From an uncultured Bacteroidota bacterium (GTDB lineage: Bacteria; Bacteroidota; Bacteroidia; Chitinophagales; LD1): a stretch of 58,309 bases of DNA. The DNA lies in NCBI GenBank assembly GCA_937894725.1, contig CALAYL010000031.1, positions 1 through 58,309 on the forward strand, in the 5' to 3' direction. The notes beneath the pieces are model-generated. The model worked only from the letters and a program-made list of their open reading frames with translations. It had not been told where the DNA came from and made no database searches. Both the position numbers and the translations under genes were made by a program. Shown here piece after piece: positions 25,353-34,800 of the stretch (position 1 is its first letter; the number at the start of each line of letters is the position of its first letter).

Positions 25353-26366
25353 CTATCCTTTTTCTTTGCCTTTTTTACCCCATTTACTAAATGTACCTCC
25401 CTTGCCAAATTGGAAAATACGAGAGATCGTAAAGCCTAATCTAAACTGCCCTTGTGCCCAGTTTTTGGCCGTATATGGCAACATATCATTTTCGACCAAT
25501 GCTTCACTATTAGTAAGATTGATGTGGAACACGTGTCCCCCTGTTTCAAACTCAAATCCGATATTCAGTGCGGGAAAATACCCTGTGTACTTAGCTGAAC
25601 TTGTATTGCTACTTCGCCCTTTTAGCATCGGAAAATACTCACGATAAGTGGCGTTTTTGCCTGTGATAGGCATAAAATATTCAAATACCATCCCAAATCG
25701 CTTCGTAAATTTGGTGCGAGCGGAAAGCCCTAAAAAGAACATGCCGTTTTGGTCATCATGCCTTACATAATTTCGCCACAAAAAGGCGGGGGTAAGCTGA
25801 AGAGATAACCATGATGTGGCTTTCACGGCTATCATACTTTCCAATAAATAAGAAAATCGGTGTGCAGCTGGTTCACTTTTAAGTAAAAAACCTGAACGAA
25901 ATGGGTCGTCTTTCATAGAAGTTACCACAGCATTTGCCAAGAAAGTAATCGTCATCGGTATTTTGAAATCTGTGGTTTGCTTTAATGCACGATACTTAAT
26001 GTATCCATTGTAAAGCTCCTTTACTGGACCCGCTCCTTTAGTACGTCCTATGCCTACCGAAAGGTCATCTAAAATGCCATATTCGAGCGAAATCAAAATA
26101 TCGGATGCGGCATCAATACCACCTAGGGTATGCCCACTAATCCCTTTCACTGCTATATCGCCAAAGCGGTGCGAAAAGCGAATATCTAGTGCATTTTTTT
26201 TCACGGTTTCTACCGAGTGACCCGATATCACCCGGGTGGACTTAAAGGTATAAGCTACATACTCTCGCTTAGGTTTTTGCTCACCTAATAGCTCATTTAC
26301 TAGGTCTTGTTGTGAAAAGATATTGAAAGAAAATAAGTAGATAAAAAGAAGTATAAATATTCGCAT
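25353..26366 (-). CDS. DUF5777-family outer-membrane beta-barrel protein
   Basis: About 338 residues from the ATG at 26366 (signal peptide MRIFILLFIYLFSFNIFSQ). A terminator lies inside the longer possible frame, which supports this start. Followed by VNELLGEQKPKREYVAYTFKSTRVISGHSVE and many barrel strands (DIRFSHRFGDIA, LSVGIGRTKG, FRLGFTISRIF at the end). DUF5777 proteins are often encoded beside YceI and cytochrome genes, as here; function unknown, possibly a haem or electron-related porin. Confidence 0.82.
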   Translation of the reverse strand: MRIFILLFIYLFSFNIFSQQDLVNELLGEQKPKREYVAYTFKSTRVISGHSVETVKKNALDIRFSHRFGDIAVKGISGHTLGGIDAASDILISLEYGILDDLSVGIGRTKGAGPVKELYNGYIKYRALKQTTDFKIPMTITFLANAVVTSMKDDPFRSGFLLKSEPAAHRFSYLLESMIAVKATSWLSLQLTPAFLWRNYVRHDDQNGMFFLGLSARTKFTKRFGMVFEYFMPITGKNATYREYFPMLKGRSSNTSSAKYTGYFPALNIGFEFETGGHVFHINLTNSEALVENDMLPYTAKNWAQGQFRLGFTISRIFQFGKGGTFSKWGKKGKEKG

Positions 26367-26425
26367 ATTGGGATTGTTTACACAAATAAAAGTAATTAGG
26401 ATTGATAATGCAATAATTACAAAAA

Positions 26426-26462
26426 GTAAACCCGCAAGACCTTTTAAATCTTGCGGGTTTAC
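26426..26462 (-). terminator. Intrinsic terminator after the cytochrome-c peroxidase gene
   Basis: A 14-bp stem (GTAAACCCGCAAGA and complement) with a 9-base loop, in the spacer between the peroxidase stop (26498) and the barrel ATG (26366). On the minus strand the T-run is modest (TTACTTTTTG). Confidence 0.8.
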
Positions 26463-26497
26463 AGAATAGCGAACAAGCATTTTTAATCCTTCAATGC

Positions 26498-27553
26498 TTA
26501 TTTTGCAGCCTGAGTGGCGTTTTGCAAAGCTGAAGCTGGAATATCGCCAGTAAGGGTATTTAAAAATGCAACTATATTGCTCACTTGTAGCTCTGTCAAA
26601 TCTTTGTTTAACTCTGCTTTAGCCATTATTCTAACAGCTTCGTTTAAGTCAGCTACACTACCATCGTGAAAATAAGGTGCAGTCTTAGCTACATTTCTCA
26701 ATCCGCATACTTTAAACACATCCTTATCTGCCTCTTGATTTGAAATGGCTTTTCTTCCCTCATCATTCACTTTACTTTTGGTAAGTGTACGATAATCGAC
26801 ATTTAAGCCAAATTTTTGAAACATTTCACCGCCCAAACTCACACCAGTATGACAAGTAGTGCAACCTACATCCATAAAGTCTTTGAGCCCGGCTTGCTCT
26901 TGAGCCGTAAAGGCTAATGTATTGCCATTGAGAAGATAGTCAAAAGGAGAGGGAGTCAGCAATGTACGTTCAAAGGCCCCAATGGCTTTTTGCAGATTGA
27001 TATACGAAATTGGGGACTTGTCGTCTGGAAAGGCAGCTTTAAACATTTCTTGATAACTAGGTTCGGCCGATAGTCTTTTTATCACTTCTGCTTCGCTTGG
27101 CATAGCCATTTCTACTGGGTTTAAAATAGGCCCACCAGCTTGTTCTTCTACATCTTTAGCTCGTCCATCCCAAAACTGCATTTTGTGCAGTGCCGCATTG
27201 TAAACCGTTGGTGAATTTCTAGCCCCAAAACCCCCATTATCGCCTACAGAAAATGGAAGATTATCTACGCCATAAGTAGCTAAATTGTGACAAGAATTGC
27301 AACTGTTATTGCCTGTCAAAGAAAGTTTAGTTTCATAGTACAAAACTTTCCCCAAGGCAATTTTTGCATCTGTAAGTGGGTTTTCTGGATTTTCAGCTAA
27401 CTCAGGCAATGCTTTAAATGTATTTTTTGCCTTTTCAAGCAACTCTGCATCAATGGCCGTTCGCTTATCGCTGCTTTGTGTTTCAGCTGGCTTGCCATTA
27501 CAAGCTACAAGCAGTATAGTTAGTAGCAAAAAAGAAGAGATGATTTTAGTCAT
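26498..27553 (-). CDS. Di-haem cytochrome-c peroxidase (MauG family), lipoprotein
   Basis: 351 residues from the ATG at 27553: lipobox LVAC, then two haem c sites (numbered here from a GTG six codons upstream): CNSCH (91-95) and CTTCH (237-241), with DGRAKDVEEQAGGPILNPVEM between them, as in bacterial di-haem peroxidases, and a late FHDGSV segment. It reduces peroxide with electrons from a c-type cytochrome, facing the periplasm. A GTG at 27571 is a possible but less likely start. Neighbours (YceI, CX4CH lipoprotein) suggest a redox cluster. Confidence 0.92.
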   Translation of the reverse strand: MTKIISSFLLLTILLVACNGKPAETQSSDKRTAIDAELLEKAKNTFKALPELAENPENPLTDAKIALGKVLYYETKLSLTGNNSCNSCHNLATYGVDNLPFSVGDNGGFGARNSPTVYNAALHKMQFWDGRAKDVEEQAGGPILNPVEMAMPSEAEVIKRLSAEPSYQEMFKAAFPDDKSPISYINLQKAIGAFERTLLTPSPFDYLLNGNTLAFTAQEQAGLKDFMDVGCTTCHTGVSLGGEMFQKFGLNVDYRTLTKSKVNDEGRKAISNQEADKDVFKVCGLRNVAKTAPYFHDGSVADLNEAVRIMAKAELNKDLTELQVSNIVAFLNTLTGDIPASALQNATQAAK

Positions 27554-27651
27554 AAAAGGTATTTTTACCACAATGTTACAAAAAAAAACATTTCATTCAA
27601 ATGGGTACGCTACCCACTATTTCGCAATTAGCTATACGTTGAAAAGTAGTG

Positions 27652-28200
27652 TTATTTTTTTTCGTATTCAGTGAAAGTAAAAGCTGCATCTACCTTAATC
27701 ATTTCTGCAATATTCATCAATACGATTTTAGGTATTTTGATTTTATGGTCTGCTAATACGACTATAAAATCGGCTGTAGCTTTGCTAGGTGCCCCGTTGG
27801 CAATAGTAAGTTTGCCTTTTATATTTACAGGCTTTTTTACCGCATGTAGGTCTAAAGTGCCTGCAAGCGTTACATCATATACCCCATCTTTTGTAAAGTC
27901 TATTGCTTCTACTATGGTAGCGTCTAGGGAGGCATAAGGAATCTTATCAGATTCGAGATAGTTTTCATTAAAATGCTCCTCCATCAACTTATCTGAAAAC
28001 TCAAATGATTTGATAGGGATTTTAGCAAATACTTTTCTACTGTCGGTATTAAGTGCACAAACCGTTTGTAAAGAGGTCGCTTCTATATCTTCAATTGCTG
28101 CCTTCGAAAAAAAATGAATCTTGCCATTTGTATCTACAAAACTTTGTCCATGACTTTCCCCAAAAAGGAAAACAAGCGTAATAAAAAGTATATTTTTCAT
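27652..28200 (-). CDS. YceI-family exported protein
   Basis: 182 residues: signal peptide to SHGQ, then the YceI lipocalin-like barrel with VFAKIPIKSFEF, NENYLESDKIPYAS, GVYDVTLAGTLDLHAVKKPV and IVVLADHKIKIPKI. YceI proteins bind long isoprenoid chains such as polyprenyl-quinones. It lies 9 bases after the CX4CH lipoprotein gene, pointing to coordinated expression with a c-type cytochrome-like protein. Confidence 0.9.
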   Translation of the reverse strand: MKNILFITLVFLFGESHGQSFVDTNGKIHFFSKAAIEDIEATSLQTVCALNTDSRKVFAKIPIKSFEFSDKLMEEHFNENYLESDKIPYASLDATIVEAIDFTKDGVYDVTLAGTLDLHAVKKPVNIKGKLTIANGAPSKATADFIVVLADHKIKIPKIVLMNIAEMIKVDAAFTFTEYEKK

Positions 28201-28209
28201 AGTATATAT

Positions 28210-28560
28210 TTAGTTTGGATAGCCTTGTTCTTTCCATCCTTTAATTATACATATCAAAGAGTCTGCCATTTTGCCTGATGGCGGCATCACTGATCCACAA
28301 CTTCCTTCTATTTTGCAAATAGATGCATCCCCACCCAATTTCGCGGTTGCATAACTAGCATAATTAAATCCGCTTTGATTAGTAGTTGCATCATGACAGC
28401 CCGATGTGGCGCAATTAGCGTCTAGTATAGCTTTTACGTTGTTTGCATAACCTACAGTACCTACATTGCATGAAGATGGAGCGGGTGCTTTATCCTTGCT
28501 ACATTGCATTAAAAAAACTAGCAGAACCATCATAGTGAGAAGCGAAAGTCTTTTTTTCAT
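28210..28560 (-). CDS. Small lipoprotein with a CX4CH haem-like motif
   Basis: 116 residues: lipobox LMQC, then a cytochrome c-like region starting VKAILDANCATSGCHDATT, with C-(4 residues)-CH instead of the normal CxxCH, a FNYASYATAKLGG stretch, CGSVMPPSGKMAD with a possible distal Met, and IIKGWKEQGYPN at the end. This layout is common among Bacteroidota cytochrome-like domains. Whether haem is bound covalently is unproven. Confidence 0.8.
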   Translation of the reverse strand: MKKRLSLLTMMVLLVFLMQCSKDKAPAPSSCNVGTVGYANNVKAILDANCATSGCHDATTNQSGFNYASYATAKLGGDASICKIEGSCGSVMPPSGKMADSLICIIKGWKEQGYPN

Positions 28561-28580
28561 TTTGTGTATTTTTAAGATAA

Positions 28581-28616
28581 AAAATATCCCTGCCGCGATT
28601 GCAACAAGGATATTTT
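28581..28616 (-). terminator. Hairpin downstream of the choice-of-anchor protein gene
   Basis: Arms AAAATATCC and GGATATTTT (9 bp) around an 18-base loop that could fold further (TGC...GCA). On the minus strand it is followed by a T-rich stretch. Between the stop at 28631 and the next gene's ATG at 28560. Confidence 0.6.
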
Positions 28617-28630
28617 AGATTGTTATCTAA

Positions 28631-29494
28631 TTATAATTTTACAATTCTTTTAGCCGCACTAGCTGTAGGCGTTTTTAAATTTAAAATGTAATTTCCAACA
28701 GGCAAGTCTGAAATATTAAATCTAAGATTGTTTTCACCTATTGCAAATTCTCCTTGGTATAATTCCTTTACTACATGGCCAGTCATATCTACCAAAATCA
28801 ACGATGCTGTGGTGTTTTCAACAGCATCCACATTTAAGGCAATATCTGATAAGGTCTGAGTAGGATATACACTAAAATTATGCAAGTTTTTGATGTCTTG
28901 GATAGCATTGGGTGCGCCAGTGATGCTTACACTGCTTTTATAAACCACATCGCCACTTTCGTTTCCATTGCCGTCAGCCAACATACCTACGTAGTAAAAA
29001 TTGATGGGTGTAGTGGTATTTGGAGATTTCCATTTCCATATCCAAGATTTGGTAGTGTTGGCAGATTTATGACTCATATTGGTTTTTCCACTTGCACCAG
29101 TCACAGTAGTAGTGCTCGTAGCGTTAGTAACCGTAAAAGTCCCAGCTTGTGCGTTTGTCGCAGTTTGAGCAGCCAATGAAAAACCATATCTATTGGCTGT
29201 GCCATTGAGTTGCAATGACATCCAATAGGTTGTGTCTGGCAAATATGTAGTAGTACTAGTCAAAGGGTTTGAAGCTAAATCAGCAGAACTAAAAGCCATC
29301 TTGAGGCTAAACTGCGAAGCATCTAAAATATCCGTTCCACTATGACATCCAGATGAGGCACAACTTCTGTTGTTAGCAGGTTCTCCAGCATATCCACCTG
29401 AAGGAGTGCTTGATGGTTTAGATGTAAGGTTGGCATATTTTACCATAGCTAAAATGGTTAGCGTAAAAGCTAGATACGTAAAATTTCTTTTCAT
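28631..29494 (-). CDS. T9SS-sorted protein with CX4CH motif and choice-of-anchor V-type domain
   Basis: 287 residues: signal or anchor region, then a GGYAGEPANNRSCASSGCH motif (CX4CH as in the next gene), a Reeler or choice-of-anchor V-like beta domain (about 60-205, ending GDVVYKSSVSITG) and a T9SS type A C-terminal domain (FSVYPTQTLSDIAL ... VGNYILNL). Likely a surface-exposed protein. It sits upstream of the CX4CH lipoprotein, YceI and peroxidase genes on the same strand. Confidence 0.82.
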   Translation of the reverse strand: MKRNFTYLAFTLTILAMVKYANLTSKPSSTPSGGYAGEPANNRSCASSGCHSGTDILDASQFSLKMAFSSADLASNPLTSTTTYLPDTTYWMSLQLNGTANRYGFSLAAQTATNAQAGTFTVTNATSTTTVTGASGKTNMSHKSANTTKSWIWKWKSPNTTTPINFYYVGMLADGNGNESGDVVYKSSVSITGAPNAIQDIKNLHNFSVYPTQTLSDIALNVDAVENTTASLILVDMTGHVVKELYQGEFAIGENNLRFNISDLPVGNYILNLKTPTASAAKRIVKL

Positions 29495-29564
29495 AGGTTA
29501 TAAATTGTTTTTAATTTTTGATAAAGATAATGGATGTAGTGATAACTTACTGAAAATTGTAGAT

Positions 29565-30017
29565 TCAAGACATTAACACTTGATTAGCACTGTCTTTTGT
29601 ATCCACTTTTTCGATGATTTTTTCAATCTTACCTTTTTCATCTATTACAAAAGTAGTACGATTGATACCCATATACTCCCGACCCATAAATTTTTTTAAT
29701 CCCCACACTCCATAGTCTTGCACCACCTTTTGATCTGTGTCTGCCACTAGTGGGAAAGGTAAATCATACTTCTCTATAAATTTCTGATGCTTTTTCTCTG
29801 TATCAATACTCACTCCTACCACTTCATATCCTTGCTTTTTTAGCATAGCATAATTGTCTCTAAAATTGCAAGCCTCCTTGGTACAGCCAGGTGTATCGTC
29901 TTTTGGATAAAAATAAAGTATTATTTTTTTGCCTTTAAACTGCGTTAAAGTAATTGACTCTCCATGTTGATTTACCGCATTTATAGCAGGTGCTTTATTT
30001 CCAGCTTTTAGTTTCAT
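29565..30017 (-). CDS. bcp: Thiol peroxidase, Bcp-type peroxiredoxin
   Basis: 150 residues, full length. Peroxiredoxin fold with GNKAPAINAVNQHGESITL, YFYPKDDTPGCTKEACNFRD (peroxidatic Cys in PGCT, resolving Cys five residues on, as in Bcp/PrxQ), VVGVSIDTEKKHQKF and NRTTFVIDEKG. It reduces peroxides using thioredoxin. Twelve bases separate it from the M23 peptidase gene downstream of which it is not; the peptidase gene precedes it at lower coordinates on the same strand. Confidence 0.94.
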   Translation of the reverse strand: MKLKAGNKAPAINAVNQHGESITLTQFKGKKIILYFYPKDDTPGCTKEACNFRDNYAMLKKQGYEVVGVSIDTEKKHQKFIEKYDLPFPLVADTDQKVVQDYGVWGLKKFMGREYMGINRTTFVIDEKGKIEKIIEKVDTKDSANQVLMS

Positions 30018-30028
30018 AGTGTATCGAT

Positions 30029-31753
30029 TTAGTAGATGAAATCAGATTGGTAGATAGTCTCATTGCCACATGCATCTGTAACAACTATTTTGAGCGTATG
30101 TTTTCCTGAGGCTAGCTTTTTTTCATTTAAAACAGCGAGTGAACGATATTTCGCATCATACTCTGCCAATGTCCATGTACCATCAATATAGGCGTTGTAG
30201 GTTTCAACTCCGCTATCATTGTCGGCTATGCTAAATACCCATTTTTTAATAGCCCCCATGGTTTTGGCGATAGAAAAATTGACAGCACGAATGGTAGGCA
30301 GTACAGTATCTATGGATACATAGAAGGCGCCAAACTCACGCGGCTTAATTGTGGCAAAGCCATTTTCGAGTATCGCCTTTTTAGCAACGGAGCGACCTTT
30401 TTCATCTCTCCAAACTATCACCGCTTTGCTTGCTTTGTCAGTGGGAAGGCCTGTTTTTATAGATAAAGTATAGTTGTCTAAAAGATGTTCGCTAGCTTCA
30501 TTTAGTTTTATAATAGAGGAAAGAATAGCTGGGCTGCTACTCTCCGAAACACTCACAGATAATGGCGTTTGTGCTATGAGGCATGAAGGTGGAACACTAA
30601 TTTTAAAATTTCCTACATTGTATTTATTGATGCTATCCATACCCAATAACGCATTGTAGGTAGTTGATTTTTTGGAGAAAAAATTAGTTGTTAGGTTTTG
30701 TTGAAAGTTGATTTTTATAGTTGAAAGATTATTATTGAAATCACGAATCTCTGCGGTAATTTCATGCGTATTGCCATCAGTCAAATCGATGAAGCCATCA
30801 TCAATTTTGGTTGGATAGGCACTCAATTTATTACCCGATTCTACAAAGGTTTTATGAAATGCCCGAAAGCCTTGCATCAAAAAAGCACGATAATCCAAAT
30901 GTGCTATTATCATACGCTTTTCGTCAAATGAATGTCGATCATTTTTATACTCAAAAAAGGGTGCTCCATCTTTCTTTATCAAAATAGAATAGATCCCAAA
31001 ACTATTAGTTGAGTTTGTCATTCTATCAAACGTATTGATAGCGATACCAACTTTAGCTGCATTGACTTGGAGAACAGGCTCTTCCGAAGTGTAGTAGCTA
31101 CCGGCATTTCGAAGGGCAATGGTGCGCATGGGTTTATTTGAGATAGCTTCATCGAGAGCGTAAACTTGCAACGCACTCACTATAGGCGCTACAGCATCAT
31201 TGACCTTGTACCCAAAGTGCAAGGGATTGATAGGTCGTTCAAACATATCTCTGATTTCAAAATGTAGATGTGGCCCTCCACTCCCACCACTATTGCCACT
31301 CAAGGCTATTTGCTCGCCTTGCTTTACGGGGTATTGATTTGGGTTTGGATAAAAATCTGTGGCAAACGATTGATTCTTGTATTGTTCTACTCGAAGTACC
31401 TGCATAAAAGGCTCAGAAAATCGCTGAAGATGCCCATACACACTGGTGTATCCATTTGGATGTGTGATATACAGGGCATTGCCATAGCCATAGGGCGATA
31501 CATTGATTCTCGATACATAGCCATCGCCAATGGCATACACTGGTTCTCCTTCTTTTTCATTGGTTTTGATATCTAGCCCCATGTGGAAATGCGACTTTCT
31601 GGTTTCTCCAAAATTGCCCGACAAATTCATCGGTACATTCATCGGCATGATGAAATCGCCCTTCGGGAAATCAGGCAAGGGATAGTTAAGCGTAGGAGCC
31701 TGCTGTGCTTTTGCAGCAAGTGAGGCTAATATCAAAAGTGTAATCCAATTCAT
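30029..31753 (-). CDS. M23-family metallopeptidase (exported)
   Basis: About 574 residues from the ATG at 31753; the longer frame runs through a terminator hairpin and is unlikely. Signal peptide to AKAQ. LytM/M23 domain near the N-terminus: HFHMGLDIK (first zinc His and Asp), YAIGDGYVSRI, YGHLQRF and GPHLHFEIRD (second HxH). It is followed by a long beta-rich region with no clear family and CHAP/Ig-like strands near the end. Cleaves peptidoglycan cross-links or acts as an activator of hydrolases. Confidence 0.9.
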   Translation of the reverse strand: MNWITLLILASLAAKAQQAPTLNYPLPDFPKGDFIMPMNVPMNLSGNFGETRKSHFHMGLDIKTNEKEGEPVYAIGDGYVSRINVSPYGYGNALYITHPNGYTSVYGHLQRFSEPFMQVLRVEQYKNQSFATDFYPNPNQYPVKQGEQIALSGNSGGSGGPHLHFEIRDMFERPINPLHFGYKVNDAVAPIVSALQVYALDEAISNKPMRTIALRNAGSYYTSEEPVLQVNAAKVGIAINTFDRMTNSTNSFGIYSILIKKDGAPFFEYKNDRHSFDEKRMIIAHLDYRAFLMQGFRAFHKTFVESGNKLSAYPTKIDDGFIDLTDGNTHEITAEIRDFNNNLSTIKINFQQNLTTNFFSKKSTTYNALLGMDSINKYNVGNFKISVPPSCLIAQTPLSVSVSESSSPAILSSIIKLNEASEHLLDNYTLSIKTGLPTDKASKAVIVWRDEKGRSVAKKAILENGFATIKPREFGAFYVSIDTVLPTIRAVNFSIAKTMGAIKKWVFSIADNDSGVETYNAYIDGTWTLAEYDAKYRSLAVLNEKKLASGKHTLKIVVTDACGNETIYQSDFIY

Positions 31754-31787
31754 GGAAGCCAACTTAGTCAAAATGAAGGGATAAAAA

Positions 31788-31818
31788 AAACTCCACCTGC
31801 GCAAAGCAAGTGGAGTTT
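31788..31818 (-). terminator. Intrinsic terminator after the large T9SS protein gene
   Basis: Stem AAACTCCACCTGC with GCAAGTGGAGTTT (one mismatch) and a 5-base loop, with A-runs left and right (T-run on the minus strand). Between the stop at 31838 and the M23 ATG at 31753. Confidence 0.82.
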
Positions 31819-31837
31819 AAAAAAATTATCAAAGTTG

Positions 31838-34800
31838 TTATTCTGCTATTAGTTTCCCAGCAGTTCGTTTGGCTCCATTTTCAAACACTACATAGTTATA
31901 GATACCACTAGCTATGCTATTTCTATCTATGTTGAATACACCCTCGCTGTTTGCTTTTTGAGAATAAATAATTCGTCCTGTCATATCTAAAATTTGCAAA
32001 TCAAATACTCTTCCATCAGCCTTTTCGATTTGGATAGTTGTATGTGATTTAAACGGATTGGGGCACAAGGTCACTGTCAAATTTTCTTTTGTAGGGTCAG
32101 CTATTGAAAGAGCATAATCAATTGTATTCACCGTTGTATTAGTTATCACCGCTTCATTATAATCAAAGTAAATGTGTCCTGTGTTGTTCACCACTGTGCC
32201 TTGTGGTAGGTTTGGTTTCATGTTTACGGTATAAGATAAAAACCCATGGCTTTCTGGCTCATTTGTATTAGAATCTGGAAGCATTATCTGACTATACTTC
32301 GCATTCAAAATGCCGTTTTCAATAGTTACATTACTGCTATGGCTAGATTCTTTTACCTCCACAGAGTTCCAATCTAAGTGCGGACTAAGCGTATCTATCA
32401 ACACCACATTCACCGCAGGAGCAGTGCCTGTGTTTTGGAAATTGATGGTATAAGTTAGTTTTTGACTAGATTTTAATTTACCCATTTCGCCTACGCCTGT
32501 TGGGCTAACTAATTTGTTGTTTGGATCCCAAGATGCGGTGGCTAATTGATGCGTAGTGTCAACATTATTGCTCAAATCTACATCCGTACAATTTGGATTA
32601 AAATCCGCTAAAGCGAAAAATGGCTGACCAATTTGTACTGTAGTAGGTGCGCTGAGATTGATATAAAAATACTTATAACTACCCGGTGCTATAGCCCCTA
32701 CATTCCAGCTAATAGAGTTGGCAGTGTAAGAAGTTTGCGCAGGTGAAGTATAATTAAATACAAGCAGTGGATCATGGAAAAAATCTAATGTGCCTGTAAT
32801 TACGCTACTACCTATATTATACACATACACTTTATACATAGCTGGGAAACCCGCAGTAACCGTGCTATAGGCTATTAAATTTACTTTTGCATTGCAAGTG
32901 CCAGGCACTATGTAGAGTCCAAAATCATTTCCTCCGTAGGAGTTGCCTACTGTAGTAGCTGCGACTGTACGAGATACAGGGTTTACCGTATAGCCCACAT
33001 AAGAACCCGAAGCTGTGTAAGTAACCAAATAAGAGGCAGCAGGGACTTGGCGAGTATAAAAGCCTACCGAATTTGTATATACAGAGTAAGCTCCTATTTT
33101 GACCAATACATTCGGTACGCCATTTTCGCCTGGGTCTTGCACGCCATTATTATTCAAATCAAAATAAACTGTGCCTGAAATAGTAACTCGCAAATCTTGA
33201 AAGCCAAAATCATAACCACAATGACGACCTCCACCCGAAATCACTACACTATCATAACCTCTAAGTGTATTCGGATTGCCAGAAGAGATAGGGATAGTAG
33301 GGGAAAGGCCGTTAGAAACATAGGTATAAACGGTATAAAAGCCCGCAGGTACAGCAATATAATATTGCCCATTAGCATTTGTTTGTGCGCACTGCTGAAT
33401 TCCGCTTCCATATAAGCAAACAGTTTGGAATTTTAATACTGAGTCTGTGTTGTCAAAAACACCATTTCCATTTAAGTCTATAAAAGCCACTCCACAGACT
33501 GTATCGCTGTAGCAAGGAGCAAGTGTTATTGTTTTACGCATAGTATCTGTACATCCATTGTTCAAACTATACTCTAGAATAATATTTACAGAAACTGCGC
33601 CACCTAAGATGGATCGATGAAGTTTTAAGCCATATAAATTAGATGTTAGCGGGTATGTGTTTGTTCCGACCTTCCATGTACCACTGTTATATGTGCCTGT
33701 TCCAATAGTAGAAGTGTTAGAAATGAATATAGAATCACAAGTAGAGGTTACTTGAAAATTGGCAGTACAAAGCTTTGGGCATTCGATAATGAAAGTGCCT
33801 GTTTTTGAAGTTGTAGTAGATTGAAAAAACTCTCTATCACCCACTAGATAATAGCTTTGACCTGCTACTAAGGGGCCTATCTGATAGGTAGCAGTATCAA
33901 AAATATCTTTTATACAAGTCCATCCATTTTGATTACATCCAGAGGATGTATTTTTCCATAACCAATCTATATAATCCGAACCCTGAGAACCAGTAAACTT
34001 GATAGTGTACATACCGCTTTGTGTAGCATAAAATCTGTACAGTCTTTCTTCACCTGGAGTTGCATATCCGCAGCCATTTACAGCTCCCCCACTATTGACA
34101 AAATTCCAAATTCCATTTCCTGTACCAAAACTAAATGTAGTGAGATTACCACAAGACACCTGTCCCATCAAAGTAGGGCAATTGTTGGTTGTATTGCTTC
34201 CGAAAGTATCGCATTTGCTATTTGTACATCCCAAAGCATCTGTTACTGTAACACAATAAACGCCTGAATTTGCATTTTGAATCACTTGTGTAGTAGCTCC
34301 ATTGCTCCACTGGTAGGTATAAGGCTGTTGTCCGCCTGTGGGATTAGCGTAGGCTGAATAGGTCTGTGTAGCTGTGTCTAATAATTTAGAGATGGTGAAA
34401 TTAAAGTTAGCACAGTTTGTATTTGGCAATTTAAATGTATCACATTTTGATTTCACACAGCCATTGGCATCGGAAACTGTAACACAATAAATACCCGGAT
34501 TTACATTTTGTATCACTTGTGTAGTAGCCCCATTGCTCCAACTATATGTATAGGGCGATTGTCCACCAGTAGGGTTAGCATAGGCAGAAAACTTTTGGGT
34601 AGCAGTATCTAACAATTTTGAAATCGTGAAATTAAAATTGGCGCAGTTGTTTTGAACAGTGATAAATTGACAGGTAGAATCAAAACACTGATTAGCGTCA
34701 TAAGTGTATAAACAAACTTGATTGACACCATTGGGCAAAACGACAGTATAAGTCGGCTGTGAGGTATTTGTTGGTGTTCCATTCACATACCAGTAGTAGT

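Noticed and set aside
34208..34648. Tandem repeats as a CRISPR array
   Set aside because: They are two long in-frame coding copies of a SprB-type module, not short repeats with spacers.
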